Shown: one piece after another, positions 45,348-55,116 of the stretch
Layout of the letters: each line of letters starts with the position of its first letter
Position numbering within the stretch: position 1 is the stretch's first letter
NCBI RefSeq assembly: GCF_001544875.2
Contig: NZ_FCOA02000002.1
Span: forward strand, 372,001-436,000
Origin: Caballeronia hypogeia
GTDB lineage: Bacteria; Pseudomonadota; Gammaproteobacteria; Burkholderiales; Burkholderiaceae
DNA length: 64,000 nucleotides
Direction of reading: 5' to 3'
Program-made: the position numbers and the translations under genes
The notes under the pieces: generated by a model
Database searches by the model: none
What the model was told of the DNA's origin: nothing
Seen by the model: the letters and a program-made list of their open reading frames with translations, nothing else

Positions 45348-46556
45348 ATGTCTGTTGATGGCGCATCCGATACCGGCATCGGCCGGTCGTGGCTTCTGTA
45401 TCTCTCGCTCGCGTTCGCGAGCATGAGCTTCTCCGCGACGGGACCGGTCGCGATCATCATCGCGGCGTCGCGCGAAGGGGGCTTGAGCTTCGCGCAGACA
45501 TCGTCGTGGCTGTTCGCGTCGATCGGTATAAACGGGCTCGCGAGCATCGCGATCAGTTGGAAAACGCGTCAGCCGTTGCTCTTCTTGTGGACCATTCCAG
45601 GGGCGGTGCTCGCCGCGCCGGTGATCGCGCAGTACGGTTTCGGAGCGGCGGTGGGCACGTATCTCGTGTGCGCGGCGGTGCTGCTCGTGCTCGGCGTGAC
45701 CAACCTCGTCGCCGTGCTCGACCGGTGGGTGCCGATGCCCATCGTCATGGCGATGATCGCCGGGCTCTTCATCAAATACGTGCTGGCGGTCGTGCATTCG
45801 ACCGTGGCCGCGCCGCTCATCGGCACGGGCATGCTGCTGGCGTTCTTCGGCTTGATGTGGCTTGAACGGCGTCGCGCGGCGCCCGTGCCGCCGCTTATCG
45901 GCGCGATGCTGACGGGCGCGGCCATGCTCTTCGCGACGGGCTTTCAGTTGCCAGGACACACGGGCGGCGCCTGGACCGCCACGCCCGCGCTCGTCGCGCC
46001 GCGCTTCGACATTCACGCGATCTCGCAACTGCTGCTGCCGATGCTCATCACCGTGCTCTTCGTGCAGAACGCGCAGGGCATCGCGGTGACACGCGCGTCG
46101 GGGTATCGGACGTCGCTGCGGCTGGTGACGATCTACAGCGGCGTGCTGACCGCGATCACGGCGCCGTTCGGCGGCTGCCCTTCGGTGCTGGCGGGGCCGA
46201 GCAACGCGATTCTCGTGTCGGGCGGCGAGCATGGGCGGCATTACATCGGCGCGTTGCTCGCGGGCGTGATTTGCGTCGCGATCGGCGTGTTCGCGACGGC
46301 TTATGTGTTTCTGCTGACGAGCCTGCCGGGCGCGTACATCGCGATCCTCGCCGGACTCGCGATGATGGGCGTGCTGGAAAAGGCCTTCGTCAGCGCGTTT
46401 CGGTCGGCGCTGCCGCTGAGCGCGATGATCGTGTTCGTGGTCACGCTGAGCGACGTGACCTTGCTCGGCGTGGGCGCGGCGTTCTGGGGCGTGGTGGCGG
46501 GTTGTGTTGTCTACTACGTGATCGAGCGGCCGCGCACAGGGAATGTGGCGGCCTGA
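45348..46556 (+). CDS. benE: Benzoate/H+ symporter family transporter (BenE)
   Basis: A 402-residue, twelve-helix permease of the BenE family. ATG 45348 is used because the preceding GTG (45339) adds only three residues. Features include SWLLYLSLAFASMSFSATGPVAIIIAAS at the N-terminus, WTIPGAVLAAPVIAQYGFGAAVGTYL, and the family hallmark APFGGCPSVLAGPSNAILVSG near residue 280. It imports an aromatic acid by proton symport. No benzoate-degradation genes are in the window, so the substrate may be a pyridine carboxylate handled by the neighbouring cluster. It starts 72 nt after the MFS gene. Confidence 0.83.
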   Translation: MSVDGASDTGIGRSWLLYLSLAFASMSFSATGPVAIIIAASREGGLSFAQTSSWLFASIGINGLASIAISWKTRQPLLFLWTIPGAVLAAPVIAQYGFGAAVGTYLVCAAVLLVLGVTNLVAVLDRWVPMPIVMAMIAGLFIKYVLAVVHSTVAAPLIGTGMLLAFFGLMWLERRRAAPVPPLIGAMLTGAAMLFATGFQLPGHTGGAWTATPALVAPRFDIHAISQLLLPMLITVLFVQNAQGIAVTRASGYRTSLRLVTIYSGVLTAITAPFGGCPSVLAGPSNAILVSGGEHGRHYIGALLAGVICVAIGVFATAYVFLLTSLPGAYIAILAGLAMMGVLEKAFVSAFRSALPLSAMIVFVVTLSDVTLLGVGAAFWGVVAGCVVYYVIERPRTGNVAA

Positions 46557-46565
46557 CGATCGAGT

Positions 46566-48347
46566 TCACCGCATCGCGCCCGCAATCCCCGCCGCATCCA
46601 GTCCGACGATCAGATCGACTTCGCCATTGGCGAGCAGTTGCGTCGCGGGCACGCCGGCTGCCTGCAATGCGTCCGCGTTCAGGCGCGCCACGTCACCCAA
46701 CGCGACTCGTAACCGTGTCGCTGCCCGCGGCTCCAGCTTGAGGATGTTCGCCGCACCGCCGAGCGCCGCGCGAATCTTCTCCGCGCGCGCGGACTGCTGC
46801 GCACTATCCGCCACAGGCGCCGCAGGCGCAGCCGCCGGTTGCGTCTCGGTCGCAGGCGCCGCAGCCGCACCCGCCACCGGAAGATCCGCGTCGCTACCCG
46901 CCGTCTTCAGATAGTCCTGCATGTCGGTCTTCATGTTCTCCGACAGCGGTCCGAAGATCGCCTGCACGCCATTGCCGACGCGCACCACGCCCGCTGCGCC
47001 GAGCGCCTTCAACCTTGCATCATCGACGAGCGCCGGATCGTTCACCGTAATGCGCAAGCGCGTAATGCACGCATCGAGACTCTTGATGTTCGAGCGTCCG
47101 CCGAACGCGAGCACGAGATCGCGCGAACGTCCGCCGACGCCCGAGCTGATCACCGGCGCCGCCACCGTATCGTCCTCGCGTCCCGGCGTCTTCAGATTGA
47201 ACCGGCTGATCACGAAGCGGAACACGCAATAGTAGATGCCCGCATAAATCGGCCCGAGGATGAACACATACCACGCGTGCGTCGCCTTGTTGCCGATCAG
47301 GTTGAACATCAGAAAGTCGATCGCGCCCTGCGAGAACGTGAAGCCCATGTGCATGTTCAGCGTATTCGCGACGAACTGCGCCGACGCCGCCAGACACGCG
47401 TGAATGAAATACAGCACGGGCGCGACGAACAGAAACGCGAACTCGATCGGCTCTGTGATGCCCGTGAGGAACGAGGTCAGCGCCGCCGACACCATCATGC
47501 CGCCGACCGCCACTTTCTTCTCCGGCTTCGCGCAATGCCAGATCGCGATGGCCGCGGCGGGCAGGCCGAACATCTTGAACAGGAACGCGCCCGACAGAAT
47601 CCCCGCGGTCGGATCGCCCGCGAAGAAGCGGTTGATGTCGCCGTGCACGACCTTGCCGGTCGTCGGATCGAGGAAGCTGCCCGCCTCGAAGAAGAACGGC
47701 ACGTTCCAGATGTGATGAAGGCCGAACGGAATCAGCAGACGTTCGACGAAGCCATAAACGGTCGCCGCCGTGCGCGGATCGGAAACCGCCGCCCATTGCG
47801 AGAACGCCTTGATGACGCCGCCGATCGGCGGCCACACCACGGAGAGAATCGCGCCGAGCACGATCGAGCCGATGGCCGTAACGATCGGCACGAAGCGCTT
47901 GCCCGCGAAGAAGCCGAGATAAGCCGGCAGCGTGATGCGGTAATAGCGATTGAACATCCACGCCGCGAGGCCGCCCGCGAGAATGCCACCGAACACCCCC
48001 GTCTGGATCGACGGAATGCCCATGATCATGTCAGGCTCGACGCCTTCGAGCTTCGCGATCACGCCGAGCGTCGCCGTCATCACGAGATAGCCGATGGTCG
48101 CGGCAATGCCCGAGACGCCGTCGTTCTCCGTGAAGCCGAGCGCGACGCCGATCGCGAAGATGAGCGGCAGATTGCCGAAGATCACGTCGCCCGCGTTTTT
48201 CATCAAGGCGAGCACGATAGCCGGCACGTAGCCGTGGAAATCGGTCGCGCCGAGGCCGAGCAGCAGGCCGGCAACAGGGAGCACCGCAACCGGCAGCATC
48301 AACGATTTGCCGACTTTCTGCACCACGCCGAAAGCGTTCTTGAACAT
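46566..48347 (-). CDS. nagE: PTS N-acetylglucosamine-type permease, IIC-IIB with an extra degenerate IIB-like domain
   Basis: A 593-residue inner-membrane sugar permease of the Glc/GlcNAc PTS family. The IIC part (about residues 1-365) includes [13 protein letters not shown] and [18 protein letters not shown]. The IIB domain has the phospho-accepting Cys C427 ([10 protein letters not shown]). After an Ala/Pro/Thr linker a second IIB-like module (about residues 520-593) ends [29 protein letters not shown]; Ala stands at the Cys position (residue 542), so it cannot be phosphorylated there. It lies 14 nt downstream of the multidomain PTS gene. Its GlcNAc specificity is by family. Confidence 0.9.
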   Translation of the reverse strand: MFKNAFGVVQKVGKSLMLPVAVLPVAGLLLGLGATDFHGYVPAIVLALMKNAGDVIFGNLPLIFAIGVALGFTENDGVSGIAATIGYLVMTATLGVIAKLEGVEPDMIMGIPSIQTGVFGGILAGGLAAWMFNRYYRITLPAYLGFFAGKRFVPIVTAIGSIVLGAILSVVWPPIGGVIKAFSQWAAVSDPRTAATVYGFVERLLIPFGLHHIWNVPFFFEAGSFLDPTTGKVVHGDINRFFAGDPTAGILSGAFLFKMFGLPAAAIAIWHCAKPEKKVAVGGMMVSAALTSFLTGITEPIEFAFLFVAPVLYFIHACLAASAQFVANTLNMHMGFTFSQGAIDFLMFNLIGNKATHAWYVFILGPIYAGIYYCVFRFVISRFNLKTPGREDDTVAAPVISSGVGGRSRDLVLAFGGRSNIKSLDACITRLRITVNDPALVDDARLKALGAAGVVRVGNGVQAIFGPLSENMKTDMQDYLKTAGSDADLPVAGAAAAPATETQPAAAPAAPVADSAQQSARAEKIRAALGGAANILKLEPRAATRLRVALGDVARLNADALQAAGVPATQLLANGEVDLIVGLDAAGIAGAMR

Positions 48348-48361
48348 GACGGGTTTTCCCC

Positions 48362-50893
48362 TTATTCCGCGTACGGGGCGAGCAGGGCGCGCACTTCCGC
48401 GGCCGTGCCGAGCGTGATTACCTTTGCCGCGAGCGCGCGCGCCTCGTCCATCGTGAGTCGCGCGAGCTGCGCCTTGATCGAACCGACGGCGGGCACGCTG
48501 ACCGACAGTTCATCGATACCGAGCCCGACGAGCACCGGCACCGCCATCGCATCCGAGGCGATGCCGCCGCACACGCCCACCCACTTGCCGTGCTTGTGCG
48601 CGCCATCGACGGTCATGCCGATCAGCCGCAGCACCGCCGGATGCAACGCGTCCGCCTGCTTCGCGAGCTTCGGATGACCGCGATCCATCGCGACCGTGTA
48701 TTGCGTCAGATCGTTCGTACCGATGGAAAAGAAATCGACCTCGCGCGCAAGCGGCTCCGCGATCAGCGCGGCGGAAGGCACTTCGATCATCACGCCCACT
48801 TTCACGCTCGCCATGCGCTCGCCTGCTTCTTCCTGCAACAGCTTCTTCGCCGCGCGCACTTCTTCGATGGAGGCGACCATCGGAAACATCACATGCAGAT
48901 TGCCGATGGGCGCGGCCCGCAGGATCGCGCGCAACTGCGTGCGGAAAATGTCGGGACGATCGAGACTCACGCGCACGCCGCGCAGACCGAGGAACGGGTT
49001 GTCTTCCTTCGGCAGCGGCATGTAGGAGAGCGGCTTGTCGCCGCCGACATCGAGCGTGCGCACGACCAGCGGACGTTCGCGCCCCAGCGCTTCGGCCACG
49101 GCGCAATATTCGGCCGCCTGTTCGTCCTCGGAGGGCGCGGTGTCGCGGTTGTCGAACAGGAACTCGGAGCGCAACAGGCCCACGCCTTCGGCGCCCGCCG
49201 CGACCGCATCGCGCGCTTCCTGCGCATTGCGGATGTTCGCGACCACTTCGACACGATGACCGTCGGCGGTCACGGCTTGCTTGCTCGCGGCGGTCTTTTC
49301 TTCCGCGCGTTTGGCCGTCTGCCGCTCGATGCGCTCGCGCGCCTTCCGCAGCTCGTCCGCGTTCGGATTGCGCCGCAAGCTGCCGTGCGAGCCGTCGAGC
49401 ACGACGAGCGTGCCGTCGGGCAACTGCAACGCGTCTTCGTCTATGCCGCAGATCGCAGGGATGCCGAGCGAGCGCGCGAGAATCGCGACGTGGCTCGTCG
49501 CGCCGCCGGTGGTCGTGCAGAAGCCGAGCACCTTGCTCCGGTCGAGCGATGCGGTATCCGAAGGCGACAGCTCCTCCGCGATCAGGATCGATTCGTCGGG
49601 CACCTCGATGCGCGCCTGCTTCACGCCCGCGAGCAAGGCCAGCACGCGGCGGCCGACATCGCGGATATCGCCGGCGCGCTCGCGCAAAAGCGCGTTGTCG
49701 ACTTTTTCGAGCGTGCCCGCCTGCGTCTCGAAGGCGCCGCGCCACGCGAAGCCTGCGCTCTTGCCCTCGCTGATGCCGGCGATCGCGGCGTCGTTGAGAT
49801 CGGGATCGTCGAGGAGTTCGAGATGCGCGTCGAGAATCTGCGCCTTTGACGGATCGGTGAGCTTCGCCTTGAGCGCCTCGATCTGCTGCCGCGCTTCATG
49901 GCGCGCTGTTTCGAGCCGCGCGCGCTCACGCTGAGGTGACTCGCCCAATTCGGCCACGTCGATGACTTCCTGGCGGAACTGTACGACCCGGCCGACCGCG
50001 AGCCCCGGGGAAGCGGAAACGCCGGTGAACTCGTTCGCATCGGCGGGCGTGCTGCGCTGCACGACGGCCGCTTCCGCTGTGGGCGCGGCGGGCGCGGGCG
50101 CATCGCCGGGCTTCTCGCCCGAGCCGGACGCGAGAAGGCGCGCGAGCGCCGCGGCGGCTTCGGCCGCATCGGGACCGGCGGCCTCGACGTGCACCCTGTC
50201 GCCGAACTTCGTCGCGAGCGCCATCAGCGCCACGACCGACTTCGCGTTCGCCGTGTCGCTGCCGCGTACGACGCGGATATCGGACTTGTACTTCTTCGCT
50301 TCGGCAGCGAACACCGCAGCGGGCCGCGCGTGCAGGCCCTGCGGATTCGGCAGCTCGACTTCGTCGGAGAGAACCGCGCCGGCCGCGCCGCCACTCGCTT
50401 CGTCGCGGGCCGCACCGACGAATTCCACCGTCAGCGCCACGTCGCGGCCCGCCGAGACGACGCCCGTCGCGGGCAGGTAGCGCGTCACGAGCTCGCCGTT
50501 CGCGATCACCATTTGGGTGAGCAGGCTGAGCGCGCGCTCGCCGACGAACAGCGAATCGAAGCAGATCAGCGGCTGACCCGCCTTGACCGTGTCGCCTTCG
50601 TTCACCAGCGGCGTGAAGCCTTCGCCGCGCAGCGTGACGGTGTCGAGCCCGATATGGATGAGCACCTGCAGCCCGTCCTCGCTCGTCACCGTGGCGGCGT
50701 GCGCCGCGCGATGCAGTTGCGTGACCTTGCCGGCGAGCGGGGAGAGCAGTTCCGAGGAAATCGGATCGATCGACACACCGTCACCGACCATTTTCTGTGC
50801 GAAAACCGGATCGGGCACGGTTTCGATCGGCACCATGACGCCGGAGAGCGGCGCCAGCAGTTCGATCCGTGCCAGACGCTGAGGAGCTTTCAT
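48362..50893 (-). CDS. nagF: Multidomain PTS phosphotransferase: IIA(Glc/Nag)-HPr-Enzyme I
   Basis: An 843-residue fusion supplying the phosphoryl chain for the adjacent IICB permease. Start 50893 ([18 protein letters not shown]) has GGAG upstream, and a longer frame is rejected. Order: Crr-type IIA with H65 and phospho-acceptor H80 (LIHIGLDTV); HPr with H188 ([13 protein letters not shown]); an Ala/Pro linker near residue 260; Enzyme I with N-terminal [13 protein letters not shown], phospho-His H468 ([21 protein letters not shown]) and the PEP-binding C-terminal barrel ([32 protein letters not shown]). In many Burkholderiales it lies next to nagA/nagB and a GntR regulator; those are not in this window upstream. 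Confidence 0.93.
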   Translation of the reverse strand: MKAPQRLARIELLAPLSGVMVPIETVPDPVFAQKMVGDGVSIDPISSELLSPLAGKVTQLHRAAHAATVTSEDGLQVLIHIGLDTVTLRGEGFTPLVNEGDTVKAGQPLICFDSLFVGERALSLLTQMVIANGELVTRYLPATGVVSAGRDVALTVEFVGAARDEASGGAAGAVLSDEVELPNPQGLHARPAAVFAAEAKKYKSDIRVVRGSDTANAKSVVALMALATKFGDRVHVEAAGPDAAEAAAALARLLASGSGEKPGDAPAPAAPTAEAAVVQRSTPADANEFTGVSASPGLAVGRVVQFRQEVIDVAELGESPQRERARLETARHEARQQIEALKAKLTDPSKAQILDAHLELLDDPDLNDAAIAGISEGKSAGFAWRGAFETQAGTLEKVDNALLRERAGDIRDVGRRVLALLAGVKQARIEVPDESILIAEELSPSDTASLDRSKVLGFCTTTGGATSHVAILARSLGIPAICGIDEDALQLPDGTLVVLDGSHGSLRRNPNADELRKARERIERQTAKRAEEKTAASKQAVTADGHRVEVVANIRNAQEARDAVAAGAEGVGLLRSEFLFDNRDTAPSEDEQAAEYCAVAEALGRERPLVVRTLDVGGDKPLSYMPLPKEDNPFLGLRGVRVSLDRPDIFRTQLRAILRAAPIGNLHVMFPMVASIEEVRAAKKLLQEEAGERMASVKVGVMIEVPSAALIAEPLAREVDFFSIGTNDLTQYTVAMDRGHPKLAKQADALHPAVLRLIGMTVDGAHKHGKWVGVCGGIASDAMAVPVLVGLGIDELSVSVPAVGSIKAQLARLTMDEARALAAKVITLGTAAEVRALLAPYAE

Positions 50894-51195
50894 CGGAACG
50901 ACTCCTTGTCCGTTGACGGTTTGAGGTCGATACCCAGGACGTGCTGGACAGCGCGGGGCGCGAGCCATGGAAGAGGCCTGTGCTCAATCATAGGCAACGG
51001 CTCCGTGCTTCGCTCAACGAATAGAACATACGGGCGATTAAGTCTAGAAACGCGCGAGACATTACCATCGATTCGCGTTATGAAACGCTCCGTTACCAGA
51101 TATGACTTTTGATTCGCGTCGATCAGTCGCATCGCTCCCGTTGAGCTCGCACTAAGCTTTTACCTATTGAAACGCAAGTCTTGGGAGCACAAATC
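50894..51195. other. Intergenic region between divergent PTS and small-protein genes, no gene seen
   Basis: About 300 bp. It carries the start regions of both flanking genes. No repeat, strong palindrome or convincing additional reading frame was seen. TTGAGC at 51141 could be a -35 for the plus-strand gene, but the -10 is unclear. Confidence 0.4.
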
Positions 51196-51411
51196 ATGAC
51201 CTATCGCAACAACATGGACGCGCACCTGGAACCTCTGCTGACGATCGCTCACGACGAACTCGGCATTCACTCGTTCGATCCGGTCGGCAAACCCAGCGCG
51301 GATTTCCGCATGTGCCGCGTGGAAGATATCGGCCGCGCGCTCGAACGCGCCTACGATTTCGGTCTGATGGTAGGACACGCGGTGACGCGCGCCGAATGCG
51401 CGCAAGGCTAA
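51196..51411 (+). CDS. Small conserved-looking hypothetical protein
   Basis: 71 residues. ATG 51196 is preferred to a TTG at 51181 because GGGAG lies at good spacing upstream of it. The sequence (LLTIAHDELGIHSFDPVGKPSADFRMCRVEDIGRALERAYDFG) resembles a family of very small Burkholderia proteins with the pattern LL-x-IA-x8-LGI-x-(S/T)-F/L, but I cannot name it with confidence. No membrane segment or signal peptide. It is an isolated gene, tail-to-tail with the LysR gene (12 nt). Confidence 0.7.
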   Translation: MTYRNNMDAHLEPLLTIAHDELGIHSFDPVGKPSADFRMCRVEDIGRALERAYDFGLMVGHAVTRAECAQG

Positions 51412-51423
51412 CGCGCCCGACGA

Positions 51424-52380
51424 CTACTTGCCCAGCCGTTCCGCGAGCGCATAGCGCCGCATGCAGCGCTCCATGCTGTCGAGAAACGCGTGATCGGCGG
51501 CGTTCATCTTGCGGTCGCGATGCCACAGCAGATGCACGTCGACATCGACAAGCCCATCCTCCGGCGGCAGCCGCCACAGACGCTGCTGCGCGATGTCGTC
51601 GCGCACGATGTGCTCCGGCAGGCAGCCAATGCCATATCCCGCGAAAATCAGCCGGCGCACTTCGTCCAGACTCGGCGACGACGCCACGATGCGCCCCGTG
51701 AAACCTTTCTGATCGCGGAACACGGTGAGCGGCGAGAGGCTGTCGCCGATCTGATCGCTCGTGAACGAGACGAAGTTTTCTGCAAGCAGATCGTCCATGG
51801 TCAGCGACGATTTCCCGAACAGCCGATGATGCCGGCCGCAGAAAATCGCGTAGCGCTGCCGCAGGAAGCAGCGCATTTCGAGCTTGTCGTGCGGCGTGCG
51901 GCACAGCCCCAGGCCCGCCGTCGCGGTCTTCTGCAACAGCGACGAAATGATGTCCGACGAGCGCATCACCTCGATCTGCAAGTCGATGCGCGGATACGCG
52001 CGATGAAATTCCGCGAGGAATTCGTCATACACGGGTGACTCGATGCGGCTGATCGTAAGCAGACGAATCGAGCCGTTGATATCCTCTGTGCGGTCGTCGA
52101 GTTCGGTTTCGAGGCGCGAGATATTGCCGTAGATGTCGCTCGCGATCCGGTAGACCTCTTCGCCCGCCTGGGTCGGCGCGAAGTAGGGGCCGCGCCGCTC
52201 GATCAGCTTGCGCTCCAGCGTTTCCTCCAGCCGCCGCAGCGCCTGGCTCACCGCCGGCTGGGTCACGTACAGACGCGCGGCGGCGCGGCTCAGACTGCGC
52301 TCCTGCATGATCACCAGAAAGGTGCGCAGCAGATTCCAGTCGAGCCGGTCGTTCACAAAGCGGGCGATCTCGGGGCGCAT
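51424..52380 (-). CDS. LysR-family transcriptional regulator
   Basis: A 318-residue regulator. The N-terminal helix-turn-helix is WNLLRTFLVIMQERSLSRAAARLYVTQPAVSQALRRLEETL (about residues 14-54), followed by a LysR substrate-binding domain. It is divergent from the MHS transporter/amidohydrolase operon, with 135 nt between starts and a 12-bp inverted repeat in between, the classic LysR arrangement; it is presumably the activator of that operon. Confidence 0.92.
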   Translation of the reverse strand: MRPEIARFVNDRLDWNLLRTFLVIMQERSLSRAAARLYVTQPAVSQALRRLEETLERKLIERRGPYFAPTQAGEEVYRIASDIYGNISRLETELDDRTEDINGSIRLLTISRIESPVYDEFLAEFHRAYPRIDLQIEVMRSSDIISSLLQKTATAGLGLCRTPHDKLEMRCFLRQRYAIFCGRHHRLFGKSSLTMDDLLAENFVSFTSDQIGDSLSPLTVFRDQKGFTGRIVASSPSLDEVRRLIFAGYGIGCLPEHIVRDDIAQQRLWRLPPEDGLVDVDVHLLWHRDRKMNAADHAFLDSMERCMRRYALAERLGK

Positions 52381-52404
52381 CCGTTGGGTCGTGTCGGCAA
52401 GGTA

Positions 52405-52448
52405 TTAGTTGAATTTATGCGCTGAATAATAACTCGAAATTTGACTAA
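52405..52448. promoter_or_regulatory. Inverted repeat in the LysR/MHS divergent region with adjoining promoter
   Basis: TTAGTTGAATTT (52405-52416) and AAATTTGACTAA (52437-52448) are inverted with 10 of 12 matching positions and a 20-nt spacer. The right arm overlaps TTGACT (52441-52446), which with GATAAA (52464-52469, 17-nt spacing) could be the promoter of the plus-strand operon. Candidate LysR binding region. Confidence 0.5.
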
Positions 52449-52515
52449 TGTTTTATGGCTGACGATAAAGACGCGTATCGACCGTCAACGCACTCGAAAG
52501 TGCATCGGAGCCAGC

Positions 52516-53826
52516 ATGACTCAAGCCATCGTCAATACCCGTCAGCCAGGACGCGCCGCGACCGCGGCCTTCATCGGCACGATGATCGAGTGGTACGACT
52601 TCTATATCTACGCAACCGCCGCCGCGCTCGTCTTCGGCGAACTGTACTTTCCGTCGGGCGACAGGTTCGTCAGCACCATGGCTTCGTTCGCCACGTTCGC
52701 CGTGGGCTTTTTCGCGCGGCCGCTGGGCGGCATCGTGTTCGGCCATCTCGGCGACCGCGTCGGCCGGAAAAAAGCGCTGATGACCACGCTGATGATGATG
52801 GGCGCAGCCACCGTCGGCGTCGGCTTGCTGCCCGATTACTCGAAGGTCGGCATGCTCGCGCCCGTGCTGCTCGTGCTGCTGCGCGTGGTGCAGGGGATTG
52901 CGGTCGGCGGCGAGTGGGGCGGCGCGGTGCTGATGGCGGGCGAACACGCGCCCGAGGGACGCCGCACCTTTTTCGCGTCGTTCGCGCAGCTCGGCAGTCC
53001 CGCCGGGCTGATTCTTTCGCTGATCGCGTTCCGCGCGGTGACCGCGATGGACAAGGCCGACTTCATATCCTGGGGCTGGCGCGTGCCGTTTCTCGCGAGC
53101 TCCATGCTGCTGATCGTCGGTATCGTGATCCGGCTGGGCGTGAACGAATCGCCCGAATTCCAGCGCGTGAAGGAATCGAACCGCACGGCCAAGCTGCCGA
53201 TCGCCGAAGTCTTCAGTTCCGCGTGGGGGCTCGTGCTGCTGTGCATCGGCGCGAACACCATCGGCATTGCGGGCGTGTATTTCACGAACACCTTCATGAT
53301 CGCGTACACGACGCAGTATGTCGGCGTCACGCGCTCGCTGATTCTCGACTGCCTGTTCGCCGTCGCGATCATCCAGTTGCTCTCGCAGCCGGTCGCGGCG
53401 TGGCTCGCGGAACGCATGGGCGGCGCACGCTTCCTCAAGCTCACGGCCTTGCTCGCGATGATCTCGCCGTATCCGATGTTCGTGCTCGTGCAGAGCGGCT
53501 CCGCTGTGCCCATGGTGATCGGCATCGCGATCGCGGTGATCTGCATGGCGAGCTTCTATTCTGTGATCGCGGGCTTCGTCTCCGGCGTGTTCCCGACGCG
53601 CGTGCGCTACTCGGGCATCTCGCTCGCGTATCAGGTGTGCGGCGCGATCGCGGGCGGACTGACGCCGCTCGTCGGCACGTGGCTCGCGCATCGCTACACG
53701 GGGCAATGGTGGCCCCTCGCCGTGTTCTATACGTGCCTCGCGGGGGTATCGCTGGTTTGCATCGTGGCGCTCGATGCGCGCCGCGCGACCCATGTGGAAC
53801 AGGCCGAATCCGTCGGCGCGATGTGA
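52516..53826 (+). CDS. MHS-family MFS transporter
   Basis: A 436-residue permease. ATG 52516 has GGAG 8 nt upstream; the longer frame runs into the operator. MHS hallmarks are FIGTMIEWYDFYIYATAAALVF, HLGDRVGRKKALMTTLMMMG, GIAVGGEWGGAVLMAGEHAP and GFVSGVFPTRVRYSGISLAYQVCGAI. It is the first gene of an operon whose next genes are a metal-dependent amidohydrolase and a deacetylase-like amidohydrolase. It probably imports the N-substituted compound they hydrolyse. Confidence 0.9.
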   Translation: MTQAIVNTRQPGRAATAAFIGTMIEWYDFYIYATAAALVFGELYFPSGDRFVSTMASFATFAVGFFARPLGGIVFGHLGDRVGRKKALMTTLMMMGAATVGVGLLPDYSKVGMLAPVLLVLLRVVQGIAVGGEWGGAVLMAGEHAPEGRRTFFASFAQLGSPAGLILSLIAFRAVTAMDKADFISWGWRVPFLASSMLLIVGIVIRLGVNESPEFQRVKESNRTAKLPIAEVFSSAWGLVLLCIGANTIGIAGVYFTNTFMIAYTTQYVGVTRSLILDCLFAVAIIQLLSQPVAAWLAERMGGARFLKLTALLAMISPYPMFVLVQSGSAVPMVIGIAIAVICMASFYSVIAGFVSGVFPTRVRYSGISLAYQVCGAIAGGLTPLVGTWLAHRYTGQWWPLAVFYTCLAGVSLVCIVALDARRATHVEQAESVGAM

Positions 53827-53849
53827 ATTCGAACCTTATGGAAAAGCAC

Positions 53850-55106
53850 ATGAAAGACCTGCTGCAAATCGATGGCGCGCGTCTCTGGCGCAGCCTGATG
53901 GACATGGCCGCGATTGGCGCGACGGCGAAAGGCGGCGTGCGCCGTCTCGCGTTGACCGAAGACGACGCACGTGGCCGCGAGATTTTCGCGCAATGGTGCC
54001 GCGACGCGGACATGACGGTTTCCGTCGATGAAATCGGCAACCTGTTTGCGCGTCGCGAAGGTGCGGACAAGGACGCGCCGCCGGTTCTGATCGGCAGTCA
54101 TCTCGACACGCAACCGGAAGGCGGTCGCTTCGACGGCGTCTATGGCGTGCTCGCCGCGCTGGAACTGGTGCGCGCGTTGAACGACGCGGGCATCGTCACG
54201 GAGAAGCCGATCGAGATCGTGTCATGGACGAACGAAGAGGGTGCGCGCTTCACGCCGGCGATGCTCGGCTCGGCGGTGTTCACCGGCGCGACCTCGCTCG
54301 ATGAAGCATTGGCCAAGCGTGACGCGCAAGGCATCACGCTTGCGGATGCGCTCACGCAAAGCGGTTATCGCGGCACGCGCGCGGTGAGTGGCCAGCAGAT
54401 CGATGCGTATTTCGAGGCGCATATCGAGCAGGGGCCGGTGCTGGAGGCGAACGGCACGACCATCGGCATCGTGACGGGCGGACAGGCGATCCGCTGGCTC
54501 GACGTCACCGTGACGGGCATCGCCGCGCATGCGGGCACCACGCCGATGCCGTATCGCAAGGACGCGTACTTCGCCGCCGCTTCGATGGCGCTGGAACTGG
54601 AGCGCATCGTCGAAAGCCATGCGCCGCGCGGGCTCGTGACCGTCGGGCAAGTGGACATTGCGAATGCATCGCGCAATACGATCGCGGGGCAGGTCGCGTT
54701 CACCGTCGATCTGCGCCATCACGACGACAGCGAAGTCGATGCGATGGAGCGCGACCTGCGCGCCGCATTCGCCGGCGTCGCGAAAGCGCGCGGCGTAACG
54801 GTATCGGTCGAGACTTACTGGCGCAGTCCCGCGACACCGTTCGATGCGGATTGCGTCGCGCTGGTCGCGCAAGCGGTCGATGCGTTGGGCTATTCGAACG
54901 AGCGGATCGTGAGCGGCGCCGGCCACGATGCGATTCATCTCGCGCGCCATTGTCCGACGGCGATGGTGTTCATACCGTGCGTCGATGGCCTCTCGCACAA
55001 CGAAGCCGAAGACGCGCTGCCGGAGGACGTCACGCGCGGCGCGAACGTGCTGCTGAAAGCGGTGCTCGCGCGCGCGGGCGTCGCGGCCACCGTGGATGCG
55101 CAATAA
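53850..55106 (+). CDS. M20-family Zn-dependent hydrolase (allantoate amidohydrolase / N-carbamoyl-amino acid hydrolase type)
   Basis: A 418-residue binuclear metal amidohydrolase. ATG 53850 is chosen for GGAAAAG directly upstream; ATG 53838 lacks a ribosome site. Metal-binding motifs are GSHLDTQPEGGRFDGVYG (H84, D86, D95) and WTNEEGARF (two Glu near residue 129). HIEQGPVLE and GRAIR-like GGQAIRWLDVTVTG, then AAHAGTTPM, are hallmarks of the hydantoinase/carbamoylase group rather than peptidases. It splits ureido or amide bonds; exact substrate unknown. Confidence 0.88.
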   Translation: MKDLLQIDGARLWRSLMDMAAIGATAKGGVRRLALTEDDARGREIFAQWCRDADMTVSVDEIGNLFARREGADKDAPPVLIGSHLDTQPEGGRFDGVYGVLAALELVRALNDAGIVTEKPIEIVSWTNEEGARFTPAMLGSAVFTGATSLDEALAKRDAQGITLADALTQSGYRGTRAVSGQQIDAYFEAHIEQGPVLEANGTTIGIVTGGQAIRWLDVTVTGIAAHAGTTPMPYRKDAYFAAASMALELERIVESHAPRGLVTVGQVDIANASRNTIAGQVAFTVDLRHHDDSEVDAMERDLRAAFAGVAKARGVTVSVETYWRSPATPFDADCVALVAQAVDALGYSNERIVSGAGHDAIHLARHCPTAMVFIPCVDGLSHNEAEDALPEDVTRGANVLLKAVLARAGVAATVDAQ

Positions 55107-55116
55107 AGGAATCCAG

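Noticed and set aside
52453..53793. 446-codon minus-strand frame
   Set aside because: Antisense to the MHS transporter and spans its promoter; Arg/His/Asp-rich composition only.
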